Assembly (NCBI GenBank): GCA_025642075.2
Contig: JAODUO010000566.1
Span: 78,501 to 142,500 of the forward strand
Direction: 5' to 3'
Source: Ridgeia piscesae
Lineage: Eukaryota; Annelida; Polychaeta; Sabellida; Siboglinidae
Length of the DNA: 64,000 nt
The position numbers were made by a program, and so were the translations under genes. The notes beneath the pieces were generated by a model. It had not been told where the DNA came from and did no database searches. It worked only from the letters and a program-made list of their open reading frames with translations. Positions 11,846-23,812 of this stretch are shown piece after piece; within the stretch, counting starts at the first letter, position 1, and each line of letters begins with the position of its first letter.

Positions 11846-13611
11846 CCCTGTGCTACCACATGACGTGTTCCGTTGCGTTTGTTCACAGTTCCTTAGTTCT
11901 GCCGGTTAGTTTCATTGTTTAGGCGCACCAAACCAGTTTCCCAGGCTGTCTCCAAGAAGTTCATGTAGGTTGGGTTTTGATCATAGAATATATTTTTAAA
12001 CTGTTTCCAGCAAATGATATCGCATCGAATATCCACCTCCTTGGTAGTGCCAGACGTTTCAGTGTGACAAATGCAAATGATTTTGTGATCTACTGGAGCT
12101 CACAAGGTTTTGCATGCCGATTTGCATGATTTCTCCAAGGGTAAACACCTCCCGTTATAAAAGAGCAAACAAGAGTACTAATGGTGAATTGCATTGTTCT
12201 TTCAGTTACCAATACAGATAACAAGATGCGAGTTCAACTGATACCAGTTTGTCAGTACTCGTGGCTAGTATACTCCAACTTGTTGGTTGAATAAGTAGAC
12301 AAGACAGCATTCACTGAATGTTATAAATGTTCACACGAGTGTATGCAAATGTGGTGTACCCGCATGCTTCGTTTGCAGCTCACAAGTTGTCATGGACAGT
12401 GTCAGCAATCCATCCGTTGGCCAGACAATATTTTAACCTGGTGTTTTGTGCAATGTTCTTAGCGATAGGTTTTACTATTGTGTATGAAAGATGATCGTAA
12501 TGTATTGCGAGCAAAAATAAATCTACAAGAAATAAGTTGCTGTTGTGTTTGTCCATTGTCGGTGATATAGCTAATGTTTACTGTGCGACAGGTTTATATT
12601 CAATTTGAACATGTCATTGGACGATACGTTCAGATTGTGAACAAATCTGGCTTTTGTTCTCTTTTCCCTGTATATCAGGGTCGAGTCATCTTTGATCCTT
12701 GATTTCTGGTTGCTCGGAACTTGTTCCTCACTTTTCTTGTACTCCTTTCAACAACCTCCACTCTCCTCCAGTCGTGCCAATCCATCTAAGTTTTCTTACA
12801 CAATCCCTGGTTCAGTGTATATCACACTTATCAAACACAATTTGCTGACAGTATGTATGTTCAATAATAGCCTGGCATCAAGATATTAACATGGCAACTC
12901 TGTAACACGATAAGTTCATCGCCTGTAAAGTCTCCCTTTCCATCTTCATTCACTTCCTCGACTATAGACTTCCAATCCATCAATTGGTGATGTGTTTCAT
13001 GTAACAAATTATTTGTGTTTTATATCTAGTGTAATTTTCTAGCAAGTATCTCCATCCTAAGAGAATTGTACGTCAGGTCTGCAGATGGTGGCACAGTGAT
13101 ATTGATAACTGATGCTCTGATCCCTGGATGGGTGTCAGCTATTTAATAATATTTGGAAAACAAGGTCACTAATAAAGAGCAAGTGACCTGAACTTGTCCA
13201 AGGTTCGACATGGCAGCACAGGCTGTTTTGATCATTTGGTTTTGTGCCACCATTTGACATTAGGAAAGGGACAGTAAATAACTCCTGACATAAGTAAGAC
13301 TAATGATATTGCTATCTTGACAACATGATCTCCTGTTTCATAAGAACTGCAAACAATTTAAAACACATTTTATATTTATGGTGTCTACATTTCTTTTAAA
13401 CAAGTCTACTTGAAAATGGTTTGAGTTAAGGAGATACAAATAAAAAAACAAATATGTGCTAATACTGACGGTTTACTGGAGCCAGAAAGTGTTTCTTGAA
13501 CCCAAAGAAACAATTGATGCTCAACACATGGGCAAGATGAAGTCACTAGATGCAAGCCGTATTGTCTGATGCTGTACATAGTACTACATACACGACAATT
13601 TATAATAATAA
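11846..13611. other. Intergenic, nothing recognised
   Basis: Unique-looking AT-rich sequence. I see no exon, RNA gene or mobile element. It runs up to the probable 3' end of the minus-strand zinc-finger gene. Confidence 0.5.
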
Positions 13612-13617
13612 TTTATT
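13612..13617 (-). terminator. Candidate polyadenylation signal of the minus-strand zinc-finger gene
   Basis: AATAAA on the minus strand, about 310 bases after the stop codon of 13927-15108. Confidence 0.45.
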
Positions 13618-13689
13618 TGTGCCTCATCCATAGTAACACATCAACACTGAATATGTTGTTGGAATCTAAGATGTGGCCACCAGATTGGT

Positions 13690-13905
13690 CAGTTGTATCT
13701 CAGCCTTGGTAACCAGACGATGATCCACCATTGGCACCCCAGTTTTGGTAATCACACAATGATCAGTCACTGGTCTCCAGCCTTGGTAACCACACAATGT
13801 TCAGTTATTTGAACTTGAGCCTTGGTGTCCACACTATGACCAGTTGGTATAAGTGCAGCCTTGGTAATGACACTGTGATCAGCCTCTGGACTCTCACCTG
13901 GAGTC
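13690..13905. repeat. Degenerate tandem repeat in the zinc-finger 3' UTR
   Basis: Four to five diverged units of about 45 bp, recognisable by CAGCCTTGGTAACCACACAA and TGATCAG-type motifs. It lies between the stop codon and the likely polyadenylation signal. Confidence 0.7.
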
Positions 13906-13926
13906 TGTGAAGTGTCACCATCTGTA

Positions 13927-15108
13927 CTAACCAGTGAGCAGACTTTTGTCGGCAGATGGACAAGGTGAGTGATGTCTTATGAGGCTACCTTGTGGCAGGT
14001 TGCTTGGAGTGGGAAATGGCGATGGCGTGGGAGGGACAGTGGAAGTACGGGGGTGCTTCTGTAGTTTGTGCTGCTGGACATGCCACCGGGAGGCGAACCT
14101 CTCTCCACACATGTCACACTTGACCCCACAGCCCGAGTTCCTCCTGCTGTGTCGTTGCAAGTGGCATTTGTCATAGAACGCCGCGCCACATGTCTTACAC
14201 ACGTGCGCTCGCACGCCCTCGTGGATCAACTGGTGCACACGGAAACCTCGAGAACTGGTGAGCTCTTTGGAGCAGATGTCGCACTTCAAACACAAGGCAG
14301 CTGTCACGCTGTCCTTGCCGTGACATGACCTCTGATGGTGCCAGAGGTCGACGCGTGACGGATGCACCGAGTTACACACAAGACAGTGGAGTTGTTTGGC
14401 TAGTGAAGAAGGTGTTTTCTTGGTGATCTGATGCCTCGCTTCGTGCTGCTGGAGATAGTAGCTGAAGGAGAACGCCTTCTCACACACAGAGCACTTGAAT
14501 GGTCTCTCAGTGTGTAGGCGGCGGTGTCTGTTTAGTGTACTTCGGTGGGTGAAGACCTTCGCACAAACGTCACATACTTGGTCATGTGTCGAAGCTATGT
14601 GACGGCTTAGTGACGCCTCACGCAGAAACCGTTTCATGCATTTCGGACACTTGAAGGATGATTTGACGCCAACTGCTTTGTTTAGATTGTATGTTGCATT
14701 TCGGCTATCATTTTGCATCGTCTTGCAAGGCTGGTCAGACACTTCAGCAATGGCACCACATTCCTCATCAGTTCTAACAATAATCATTGTGTCTTTGATG
14801 TCTTTCCCGAGTCTACCTTGTTTCTGTTTTGCTGTCAACTCTGGGGTGAATATCGACAACGCAACCATATTGTGACACCCACCGTCAACATCGATTGCTT
14901 TTGTCAATTTCTCTGGAATGTCACTTGTATTTCTTGATAGATTTATTCGTGGATGAATTAATTTGGCTTGGACATCCTTCTTTGCTCTCCCTCGTGTTCG
15001 TCTTGCAGTTGTGTCTGGAGAGAGTCTTGGTGTCCTGGTCATGATATCATATCCAGGATCACTATGACTTGTTGTATTTTTGTCATCCGTGTCACTTGTG
15101 CTCAACAT
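13927..15108 (-). CDS. C2H2 zinc-finger protein (seven fingers)
   Basis: A single open frame of 393 residues, probably a nuclear DNA-binding protein. Residues 1-151 are a charged, low-complexity N-terminus with no recognised domain. Residues 152 to about 352 hold seven C2H2-type fingers, for example FKCPKCMKRF, QVCDVCAKVF, FKCSVCEKAF, LKCDICSKEL and VKCDMCGERF. The sixth (HVCKTCGAAFYDKCHLQRH) ends in an atypical SRRNSGC in place of the last His. Classic TGEKP linkers are mostly lost. The tail is Pro/Ser-rich. Its last three fingers resemble the last three of the plus-strand protein at 21537-23186, so the two are probably old paralogues. No orthologue can be named from sequence alone. An upstream exon cannot be excluded. 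Confidence 0.85.
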   Translation of the reverse strand: MLSTSDTDDKNTTSHSDPGYDIMTRTPRLSPDTTARRTRGRAKKDVQAKLIHPRINLSRNTSDIPEKLTKAIDVDGGCHNMVALSIFTPELTAKQKQGRLGKDIKDTMIIVRTDEECGAIAEVSDQPCKTMQNDSRNATYNLNKAVGVKSSFKCPKCMKRFLREASLSRHIASTHDQVCDVCAKVFTHRSTLNRHRRLHTERPFKCSVCEKAFSFSYYLQQHEARHQITKKTPSSLAKQLHCLVCNSVHPSRVDLWHHQRSCHGKDSVTAALCLKCDICSKELTSSRGFRVHQLIHEGVRAHVCKTCGAAFYDKCHLQRHSRRNSGCGVKCDMCGERFASRWHVQQHKLQKHPRTSTVPPTPSPFPTPSNLPQGSLIRHHSPCPSADKSLLTG

Positions 15109-17158
15109 TTTTCAACCTCACTTTTATACCCCTGCACTTTTATCGGTCGATAGTTTCAATGCACTTCCATTGCAACTATCCAGGGATAAAGGAAGTTCAG
15201 AGCAGGTTTCCTTCCATTTAGACTATGCTCATGTCTCACTCATCATGCCCCTTTCATTGTTGTTGTCATCATCTGTAATATTACTCTGTGGCTTGGTCAA
15301 ACATTAACACCACATACACTGTAGTTGGTTAATTAAACAACAAAGGTTCCTTCGTAATGTGACCAACACTACTGGCTTTTTGTATCACCTGTTAAATACT
15401 CTCTTGTAAGTAGTCATCATGCTATGTTATAACAACTGATTGTCACATGAGGTAGACAAGGATTTCTCCTTAGGTAGATGATGAGTTCCCATTGGGTAGT
15501 CTTTCATCAGGTAGGCAATAGTCTCTTTTGTAGACAGTCTACACATCTGCCACTGTCACACTGCTGTTGTTGCTGATCACAGAAACTCACTGTTGACTTA
15601 TCACTAGACCTAGTATCTTTGGCACATCTTCCAACTTTGTTGACTTCCCTTCCCCACAAGAGAGTACTTGACAACAGAAGGAATCTGAAAACATAGCAGT
15701 TGAATACTTATAAGACATATATAGCTAAGCAATAACCTAATATTGATAGATTAGGAAAAGCTATAAACTGTGCATGGGCATTTTTAAAAGGTATCCGCTC
15801 AGAAACACATTATGTGAAAGTCAAGTTACGTGAGCCTTGTTGTACCTCAAGAAATTGAAGGTAAGAAGCCGAATCCATGAATCAAGCAATAACCTATCTC
15901 TATCTTCATCGACATCTAGGCTCCTCTGCTCATGCAGGCCATTCTTACAGAGGTGACTGGATTAGTGCTAGCAGTGTGAATATGTTCAGAAATATAACTG
16001 AGAGTTAACTGACAAGGGTGGGTTATAAGGTGTAAAGTATGTGGAAAATTGTCAGATTCTTGATAAGCCAAAGGCTTCCTTGTCCATACACCATCCAGAG
16101 CTTGTAGCTCTAGTCAGCAATCTTGTTAAATTCTCCAACTCAGCCATAAATCATATCCAGAAAGTGCGATCAAAAGTACACCCCTTTGCTTCTGAATATG
16201 TAGATCCAATTTCTGATAGCTATTTTTCATAATTTTTTTAGCCATGCATTTTTGTCTTTACCTAATCTGCTGTATTATTACACATGCCATATAGGTTATT
16301 ATATTAGCCATGCCATATAGGCTATATTATAGCCTGTAGCTATGCCTATGCTATGACTTTACTCAGCCACGCCCACAATAAGGGCTATGGCTATGCCATG
16401 GACGGTCAGTATGAAGCTGTAAGAATAAGGACACGATTGCCACACATCATTTGCAAATAAAATGTGTTTGTCTGGTAAGTAATTAGTTCTCATCCAGCCG
16501 CTACTGGTTGTAGTTTTTAATTTTTTTTTTATATTAAAAACCACAATCAGTTAAGTTTTTTTTAATTAATACACCAGACGTTGACGATAGTGTTGGAGGA
16601 AGTGACTGATAAGTATGGAACTTCCATTTCGATGTGCAATTGTTTGTTTATATTATTGCATACTGAATGTATTTTTCTTTGTATTGTATTGTTCACTTGG
16701 AAATGAACTCCACTCACTCACCAACCCACCCATCTTAATATAACACTAATTATCGCCCACTTTTCGTACTTTGCTCTCCGTTTTCATAAAGAAAATGATG
16801 CCTGCCTTTCCTTTATTACTGTATTAATACTTGTATGATAACAAACACATTTTTTTTTAATTTTCCTAACCTTCAAAGAATCGAACACTATAAAACAATC
16901 GAAAATTTTTTAAATCATACCGTGCAATCGTTGTTTACATTTATAGTTGGGATAATGTGCATGTTGCCATCGATTCTTCCTCGGAAGTCGGGGCTGTTTG
17001 TGGCTGGCTGACCTCGTCGGCGAAGTCCCGAATTTCGCTTAGTCAAAGTAATTATTGTTTACTTCTGCCGTGAGAACAACGCAAATACTTGCTCCAATTT
17101 TAAGACGGATACATCTTCGCGCGCCTGGTCTTAAATAATAAAAAATTTGATTTATGTT
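15109..17158. other. Intergenic region between the two zinc-finger genes, left part
   Basis: Mostly unique AT-rich DNA. It contains a CR1-like LINE 3' fragment (16052-16132) and a stretch of short internal repeats (CCATATAGG/GGCTAT motifs, about 16285-16400). A TATAAAAG on the minus strand (15121-15128) lies only about 15 bases before the minus-strand gene's ATG. Confidence 0.5.
16052..16132 (+). mobile_element. CR1-like LINE, 3'-end fragment
   Basis: Matches the 3' UTR of the LINE copies ending at 47310 and 30319: GATAAGCCAAAGGCTTCCT, then CCATCCAGAG, a short stem, and the terminal AATCTTGTTAAAT. It is more diverged than the other two copies, so it is an older insertion. Confidence 0.8.
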
Positions 17159-17169
17159 AATTGGCAATC
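17159..17169. repeat. Target-site duplication, left copy
   Basis: AATTGGCAATC, repeated exactly at 19949-19959, bracketing the RTE-type element. Confidence 0.85.
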
Positions 17170-19948
17170 TTAATAGGTGGCCGAGTGGTTAGAGTGCTGG
17201 GCTCCCGACAATAGATGGACCGGGGTTCGAATCCCGGTGCCGGCAGGTCGGTGGTGCGGTACTGATACAGCCACCGTGTCAATACTTGGTCAACTGCGTT
17301 CACCCTATACCGCCTTCCCCTTCCAACCCGCACAGCATGGTCAGCGGGGAAGGGTAGGCGAACAACATATCAGCATGCAAAGCACAACAAAGTCATGGCC
17401 CCCAGTCCCCTGCGGCACAGAAAGAGTCCATGACCAAGGAGATCGACGGCTCTGGTCAACTAGGACTACGTGCAGAGGATCAAAAAGAGCCACCGAAAGA
17501 GGTAGACTAAAGATAGCGACCTACAACATGCATAACAAAGCGCTACAAACTAAAGATAGTGCAAGTATATGCACCAACAACATCATACTAAGAAGAAGAC
17601 ATAAATACAACGATGTCGATGACACTTTAGGGAAACCAAACCACTGTACGATATAGTGATGGGAGACTTCAATTCTCAAATAGGGAAAACAACAAACGGC
17701 AATGGGCACGGGCACAAACGAAAGACGCAACACCTTGGTACAATGGGCAACATCAAGAAAGTACAAAATCATGAATACCATGTTCCAGAAGAAAGCACGG
17801 AGGAGATGGACGTGGAAATTGAAAACCCAAACGGTGTAGCGAAGGCCGAAATTGACTACATCCTAACAAACAGGCCAGACATCGTCACAGACGTAACAGT
17901 CATCAACCAAGTCGACATTGGAAGTGACCACATAATGGTCTATATTAACATCAAATTGGACGTATAGAGGTGGAAAGGAAAACAATTATGATAAAGAGGC
18001 CACCGAGAGTAGATGCCGCAGAAATAGGATCAAAGAAGATCGAATTCCAACTCGAATTGAGAAGCCGATTCGAGATACTACAAGGACTAAACGAAATCGA
18101 CACCATGAGCGAAACCATCATAGATATGATTCAACAATGCGCGTCAAGAGTAGCTAATATAAAGCAATCAACATGCCACTGAAATCGAGGATATCATCAC
18201 CAACACGAGTCCTGATAACGAAACGACAAGAAATGGTGGAAAACGGCGACGATAAACAAAGAACAGAGTCCGCAGAAATAGGCAAGACCATCAAAAAGAA
18301 AGCAAGAGAGGACACCAGGAAACACAACCAAGAGATCATATGGGAAACAATCGTTACATCAAAGAGCCTGAGGAAAGTTCGGAGAACGCAGAAGCTAGAC
18401 CAAGACAGATTGATCACACACCTGTACAAGCAGGGTAGAGAAATCCATGATCAAGATAAGATCATAGAACGGATAGAAGAATTCTACACCGAACTATACG
18501 AGAGTGAATAGAGTACTATAATCCACACTGACCCAACAAAGATATGAACAATGGGACAGCAACAGGCAATGACCATAATATAAACATCAAGACATTGAAA
18601 GCAGAAGATACCATCTCGAAGACACTAATAGCTTGCTAAACAGTACACTAAAATTCTTATCAGAAAGACGAAAACCCACAGCGTGGAAGAACGCTAAGAT
18701 GGTGATAATCTTCAAGAAGGGAAATAAAAAAGACCTCCAGAATTACAGACCGATCTGTCTACTATCAAACAAATAGTACTCACGGAAGTAATAACGAAAA
18801 GGCTAGAGAAGACACTCAACCAAAACCATCCACGAAAGTATGCTGGGTTCAGAAGCAGTTGCTCAACGACAGACCATATCCAAGTCGTAAACCAACTAAA
18901 GGAGAACTGCATCGCATTCGTCGACTACGAGAAAGCCTTCGGCTCAGTGCAAACTCAAGCAATACTGACTTCGCTTCAAGAACAGGGAACAGAAGATATC
19001 TTGAAGGAAATCTACACCAACAGCTCGTCTACATACACAAAGAAAGCAACAAGATCAAAATCAGGGGAGAAGCATGACAGGAAGATACCTTATCGCCCAA
19101 GCTGTTTACGCTAGCACTCGAAAGCATATTCTGACGGTTGACCTTGGGAAACCAGAGGCTTGGAGATATAGACGCGAATATCTCAATCATCTTCACTTCG
19201 CCGACGACATACTGATAAATGCTGTAATACACCACATGAACTACAACAAATGCTACAAGGTGATGATAGAAAACGACACACCAATATAATTATGTCGAGT
19301 ACACCCAGATCGAGAACGTTGAAAGCTACATCTACCTGGGACAGAGATACAGCATCAGAGACAAAACACAAGACAAAGAGATTCAAAGTAGAATCACGGC
19401 CGGGTGGACAGCATTCGCCAAGCACTGCGACATCATCAACTGTAATATTAGGATATGTTTGAAGATCGAGACACGTCTACAAGTCGTGCCTACTTCCAGT
19501 AATGACATACGGCGCGGAAACATGGGCATTCGATCACCATCCGAGCAAAGAACAAGCTATAGCAGCCGCACAAATAAGGATGGAAAGGAGCTGTCAAATA
19601 TCACATACCGGGACAGAAAAACAAACATCTGGGTAAGAGATAAGACAAAGGTCACAGCTAGACGTGATTAAACAAGTCAGAAGACGGAAGTGGACATGGG
19701 CAGCTAGGGCAAGTCAGCAGGATACGAGATAACTGATTGACTCTGGGTATCACCACCTGGAAACCCTACGAAAAAGAAAATACCTAGAGCAATGGAGAGA
19801 AGACCTAGATGACGTACTACTGGAAGGGTACCATCTGGCAGATGATAGCGCAATATTGGCAAATGTGGAAGCAGCATGCTGAAGCCGGAATTCACCCAAC
19901 CACGGCCCGGGACACTATGGTTGCACAATGATGATGATGATGATGATG
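17170..19948 (+). pseudogene. Decayed RTE-type non-LTR retrotransposon with tRNA-like 5' head
   Basis: Flanked by the 11-bp duplication AATTGGCAATC, so both ends are defined. It starts with a tRNA-like segment. Remnants of an apurinic endonuclease follow: IATYNMHNK near 17515, MGDFNSQIGK near 17660, and IDYILTNRPD plus SDHIMVYI near 17850-17945. Reverse transcriptase remnants come next: RPICLLSN near 18750, the region coding AGFRSSCSTTDHIQVVN in broken frames near 18840-18900, a YEKAF block near 18930, and YLNHLHFADDI near 19175-19210. The 3' end is (ATG)n. The frame is interrupted many times, so no functional protein is made. The motif set is that of the RTE clade as I know it; clade assignment needs a tree. 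Confidence 0.85.
17176..17246 (+). other. tRNA-like segment with pol III boxes A and B at the LINE 5' end
   Basis: Box A TGGCCGAGTGG at 17178-17188 and box B GGTTCGAATCC at 17224-17234, with a T-arm-like stem around box B. It lies inside the target-site duplications. It resembles a Ser/Leu-type tRNA in box A, but a proper acceptor stem does not form, so this is a tRNA-derived promoter and not a tRNA gene. Confidence 0.8.
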
Positions 19949-19959
19949 AATTGGCAATC
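19949..19959. repeat. Target-site duplication, right copy
   Basis: AATTGGCAATC following the (ATG)n tail of the RTE-type element; identical to 17159-17169. Confidence 0.85.
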
Positions 19960-21490
19960 ATAGAGATTTAAATTGGTACATAAAATTATGACAATGAATT
20001 ACATATATTTACTAATTTGATGATTCATGGCTGACTACAAATCCAATATAATATATTAATTGTCACCGTGGAATTCACTATGTCTTGCCCTTGGTTTTGC
20101 GGTTATTTATTTAATTAACTTATGGTGATAAAATAGTCGGCTATATACCTCAACTTCAACTCTTCAATATATCAATACAGCGATGTCTACTGTACAAAAA
20201 AACCGACGTATCTGGCTATATAAACAGAACATTACGATATTTTATTATTGGCAAATATTACAGAATATATATAATGTTATTATTTTATAATGGATATACT
20301 ATGTTCTACTTCCAATAAATAAGTATTCCTTTGTCTATTTCTTATTTTCACAATTTGCTAAGCCTTAGGAAAACATCCACAAAGGCTGGCCAACACCTAC
20401 TTCTAACAACGTTGCGTCTAGCACGGTCATTGAGGACTGACGGCTATCGATCTGTTACATCGGCGAGACTCATGAGTCGATGGCAACACACAGATTACCA
20501 ATCATTTCCCACGCCAACTTACAAAAACGAAAATGATGGCGTTGTTGTGAAAATAAACACGCTATTTTGATCTTGTGCTTTTTTGGTAATATCACGTTTT
20601 TTGATGGAATGGCAATAGTTAAGTCGATTCTTCTTGAATTGGTATTTAAAAATAATGCCATTAATGGGAAATTAACTCACAAAGATGCCGATTAACATGA
20701 CAAGTGAGCGATAATAGATGAAATGAAGGCCTTTACTACGCCGGTAAAAGTGGTATAACCATTCGTAATTCACAAGTATATACTGTTTACTATATACTAA
20801 TAATATTCCAGCCATTGACACTTATATAGAATTCGGACCCACCTCAATTTTGCCATTATAACTATATTTGCCTATAACTATATTGGATACCTCACAAACT
20901 CTAATCCTAAACATGATCAATCAGCATTCCCAGGTTGGCAGGTATATTTATGTATAACAAATGTTGCATTTTGAAACCAAAATAGCGCTCCGATTTGTGC
21001 CAATCGCAAGCGCAGCGGTGCATGTGTCACTGCACCATGCACATGGAATGAGCGATAAACAGTTTGTTACGCCGACTGCGCTGTCTTTTCGACCTCGAAA
21101 GTCTGCTACGACACGCTGTTTATAAAACATAGATATACGCTAATGATGTTAAATGAATGACTTAACAAAATCAAATATGAAATGTTGGCAAAGATACAGT
21201 TATAATGGTAAAATAGGCGATGGGTCTGAATTCTGCATAAATGCCCACCCAGCAATTTTTCTGGGACCGAGGCCACATTGAATTTTCGTTGTTGCTCAGT
21301 CTGTTATCTCACTGCTTCGGCACTGGCTCACTCTATCAACGCGTTAGTTTTGAAATGTGATGACAAGCCAGCCCAATGACAATGCCAATGATTAAGAAAA
21401 TACCACGAAAAAATGTATTTGCCTAGCCCTGGTTGTTGTAATGTCAGACTTGTCAGTTTTGAAATGTCTATATATTCCCTTTTTTTGTAG
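19960..21490. other. Intergenic / 5' region of the plus-strand zinc-finger gene
   Basis: AT-rich, unique-looking sequence. The only signal I can support is a strong acceptor (TTCCCTTTTTTTGTAG) ending at 21490, just before the zinc-finger coding exon. An upstream leader exon is therefore expected in or left of this region. Confidence 0.5.
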
Positions 21491-21536
21491 CTGATGCTAA
21501 TGCCACAAGGTACCAACAAGAGCGACCTGACAAGAA

Positions 21537-23186
21537 ATGGATGAGCGACAAGCAACACATATGGCACAGAGAAAAGGAAACAGGAAATGTGATGACAGCA
21601 CCATTATAAATGACACTGTGGATGAGGCAAAAACCCATGTGAAGTCCAAAGTGCATGTGTGTATGTACTGTGCAAGGCCATTCAGTCAGTTGTATGTTCT
21701 CAAGCGCCACATTCGGACACATACTGGTGAGACACCTTTTAAGTGTTCCACGTGTGGTAGAGCATTTTCGGGGCAACGATCCCTAAAAGAACATGAACTT
21801 GATCATGTCGATACACTCCCATTTTTGTGTACAGCTTGTGGCAGACAGTTCAAACGCAGTCACGAGCTGAAAAGTCATAAGCGTGTCCACACTGGTGAGC
21901 GCCCATTCTCGTGCAGCATATGTGGAAAGGCCTTTGGTCATGCAACGACACTTTTGCGACACACTCGCACGCACTCGGATGAGAGACCACACATATGTGG
22001 GGCATGTAATCAAACTTTCCACCAGGTTAGTGCCTTGAAACGGCATGTACGAAGCCACAACGACACACATCCATACATATGCGAGGGGTGCAATCAGTGC
22101 TTCAGACAGATGAAGGATTCTCAGCTTCATATATGTCGGTCATCAAATCTTCCGCCGACTGTAAGTATACCACCTCCAACAAGAGTGCTGCTACGATGTA
22201 CTTTGTGTCTTAAAGAATACAAGTCACGTGCCGGGCTTGTGCATCACATAAAGACGCAGCATAATGTTGTGGAGAAATCTGCAAACGCCACCTCAACCTA
22301 CACGTGCGATGTTTGCTCAAAGGTGCTACACAGCATAGGTGGGTTGGCAACGCACAAACGGACACACAACGATGAACGCCCCTTTGCCTGCAATGTTTGT
22401 GGTGACAGGTTTGGTGACAAGGCTCACCTCCGCCGTCACGAGAAGCGTCACACGGGCGAGCGTATGACCTGTGTCATTTGTCACCATGGGTTCATCTCCC
22501 GCTGGCAAGTGCGACGTCATCTCGCACGTGTGCACAAACTGCCGCCCGATGCAGTAGAAGATGCGATGGCGATGTGCCGCCATCGTATTTTCAGTGTAGA
22601 TGGAACAGAAATCGACAAGAACGGTTCACAGTTGTTGTCGCCTAAAGAAACAACATGCATAAAGGAGGACTCTGCTGCTCCATCAGGTGTGGAGGAGGAC
22701 TGTGACCAGGCAGAGGTTTGCACGCCTGGACTTGAGCAACTTTCCAGTCATATGTGCACTACCATGTTAAACACTGACAACATTTCTCATTTGCTTTGCG
22801 ATACTAGCTTGCACGGGGACACCGAAAATGTGACGGGTGATATTAATCTAGAGTTGCCAGACGTTGATTTCGTGGAAGGAGCTATGGGAAAGCAGAGTGT
22901 ATTGCAGTCATTTTATGCCGTTGATGATGCCGAACCTGACATCACATGGTTGAGATCAGTAGACAGTGCTGGTGTGTCGTGGGACAACGGAAGCTGCAGT
23001 GACATGGACGCATTGACCGCTCCCACCATGGCCGGACTGTCCGAGGCTGTGGACACAGACGTTCAACTTGGAGATGATCACTTTGTTGTGTCCATCAATG
23101 GTCAGTTGCTTCTGCTGGACATGACCATGGCCGAGAATTGGTTGGGGGACGATCTGCTAGAGAATGGGTTCCCGAAAGGAGAATGA
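21537..23186 (+). CDS. C2H2 zinc-finger protein (ten fingers, acidic C-terminal tail)
   Basis: A single open frame of 549 residues, probably a nuclear transcription factor. Fingers run from residue 40 (HVCMYCARPFSQLYVLKRH) to 333 (MTCVICHHGFISRWQVRRH). The first four carry TGE[TR]PF-type linkers; the sixth (YICEGCNQCFRQMKDSQLH) is degenerate. Residues about 335-549 contain no fingers and are acidic (for example EEDCDQAEV, LPDVDFVEGAM, DDAEPDITW), which fits an activation or interaction region. A stop codon lies upstream in this frame at 21492, so the ATG at 21537 is the first usable start after the acceptor at 21490. The last three fingers resemble those of 13927-15108. No specific orthologue recognised. 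Confidence 0.9.
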   Translation: MDERQATHMAQRKGNRKCDDSTIINDTVDEAKTHVKSKVHVCMYCARPFSQLYVLKRHIRTHTGETPFKCSTCGRAFSGQRSLKEHELDHVDTLPFLCTACGRQFKRSHELKSHKRVHTGERPFSCSICGKAFGHATTLLRHTRTHSDERPHICGACNQTFHQVSALKRHVRSHNDTHPYICEGCNQCFRQMKDSQLHICRSSNLPPTVSIPPPTRVLLRCTLCLKEYKSRAGLVHHIKTQHNVVEKSANATSTYTCDVCSKVLHSIGGLATHKRTHNDERPFACNVCGDRFGDKAHLRRHEKRHTGERMTCVICHHGFISRWQVRRHLARVHKLPPDAVEDAMAMCRHRIFSVDGTEIDKNGSQLLSPKETTCIKEDSAAPSGVEEDCDQAEVCTPGLEQLSSHMCTTMLNTDNISHLLCDTSLHGDTENVTGDINLELPDVDFVEGAMGKQSVLQSFYAVDDAEPDITWLRSVDSAGVSWDNGSCSDMDALTAPTMAGLSEAVDTDVQLGDDHFVVSINGQLLLLDMTMAENWLGDDLLENGFPKGE

Positions 23187-23329
23187 AACATGATGTATGA
23201 ACAGATATGTGCTTGTTGCTTTTTATTGTTTATTATGTACAAATATTACAGCTCCGATCTGGGAGTTGAAATCAGAAGATTGCAATGATTTAGTCACAGT
23301 GCTCAATACAGTCAGAGGTAGAAATAATT

Positions 23330-23560
23330 CCAAATTTTCTGGTAGTCAGCAGGACTACTTAGTTGGGAAATGTGGTAGTCCTTATATATATCTGGTAGTC
23401 ATATGACCCAGATGTAAGCAAAATGGCATGACAAACACAAAATTTGAAAAATATTCTCAAATTGTGTGGTAGTCCATTGGACTACTGCTGTCATCATCTT
23501 TGGTAGTCCGACCAAATTTCTAGTAGTCCTCGGACTACCGGACAACCACTATTTCGACCC
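23330..23560. repeat. Interspersed repeat rich in GGTAGTCC/GGACTACC inverted motifs
   Basis: At least eight copies of GTAGTC(C) or its complement alternate in both orientations, for example GGTAGTCCATTGGACTAC and AGTAGTCCTCGGACTACC. This suggests a small foldback or MITE-like element. No termini or target-site duplication were defined. Confidence 0.6.
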
Positions 23561-23812
23561 CTGACAGTACATATCTGTACCTAATATGTGAAATTGTATT
23601 GCTAGCATATAATATAATCTTGCAATTACTGCCTGTTATAAAAATAATATCTCTAAATTTGTCGTTCGTATAAGTTCAATTATTTATCTTTATGTTGTCT
23701 ATGTTGTATTTATCTAATTTGTATTGTCTTTATTATATCTTTCTTTATAAAACAAGTCGGGGCAGTTGATGTTTTATAATAGGGTAACTTTTGGCAGTGA
23801 GAAATTACGCTG

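Noticed and set aside
11599..11922. Open frames with repeated GHHKQAR or VVTTCLL
   Set aside because: The 21-bp minisatellite read in frame (21 is a multiple of three) on both strands.
15121..15128. TATAAAAG as promoter of the minus-strand zinc-finger gene
   Set aside because: It lies only about 15 bases before the ATG, so transcription would start after that ATG. Possible only if a later Met is used.
17176..17246. A tRNA gene
   Set aside because: Boxes A and B are present, but no acceptor stem or proper anticodon arm forms, and it lies inside the target-site duplications of a LINE.
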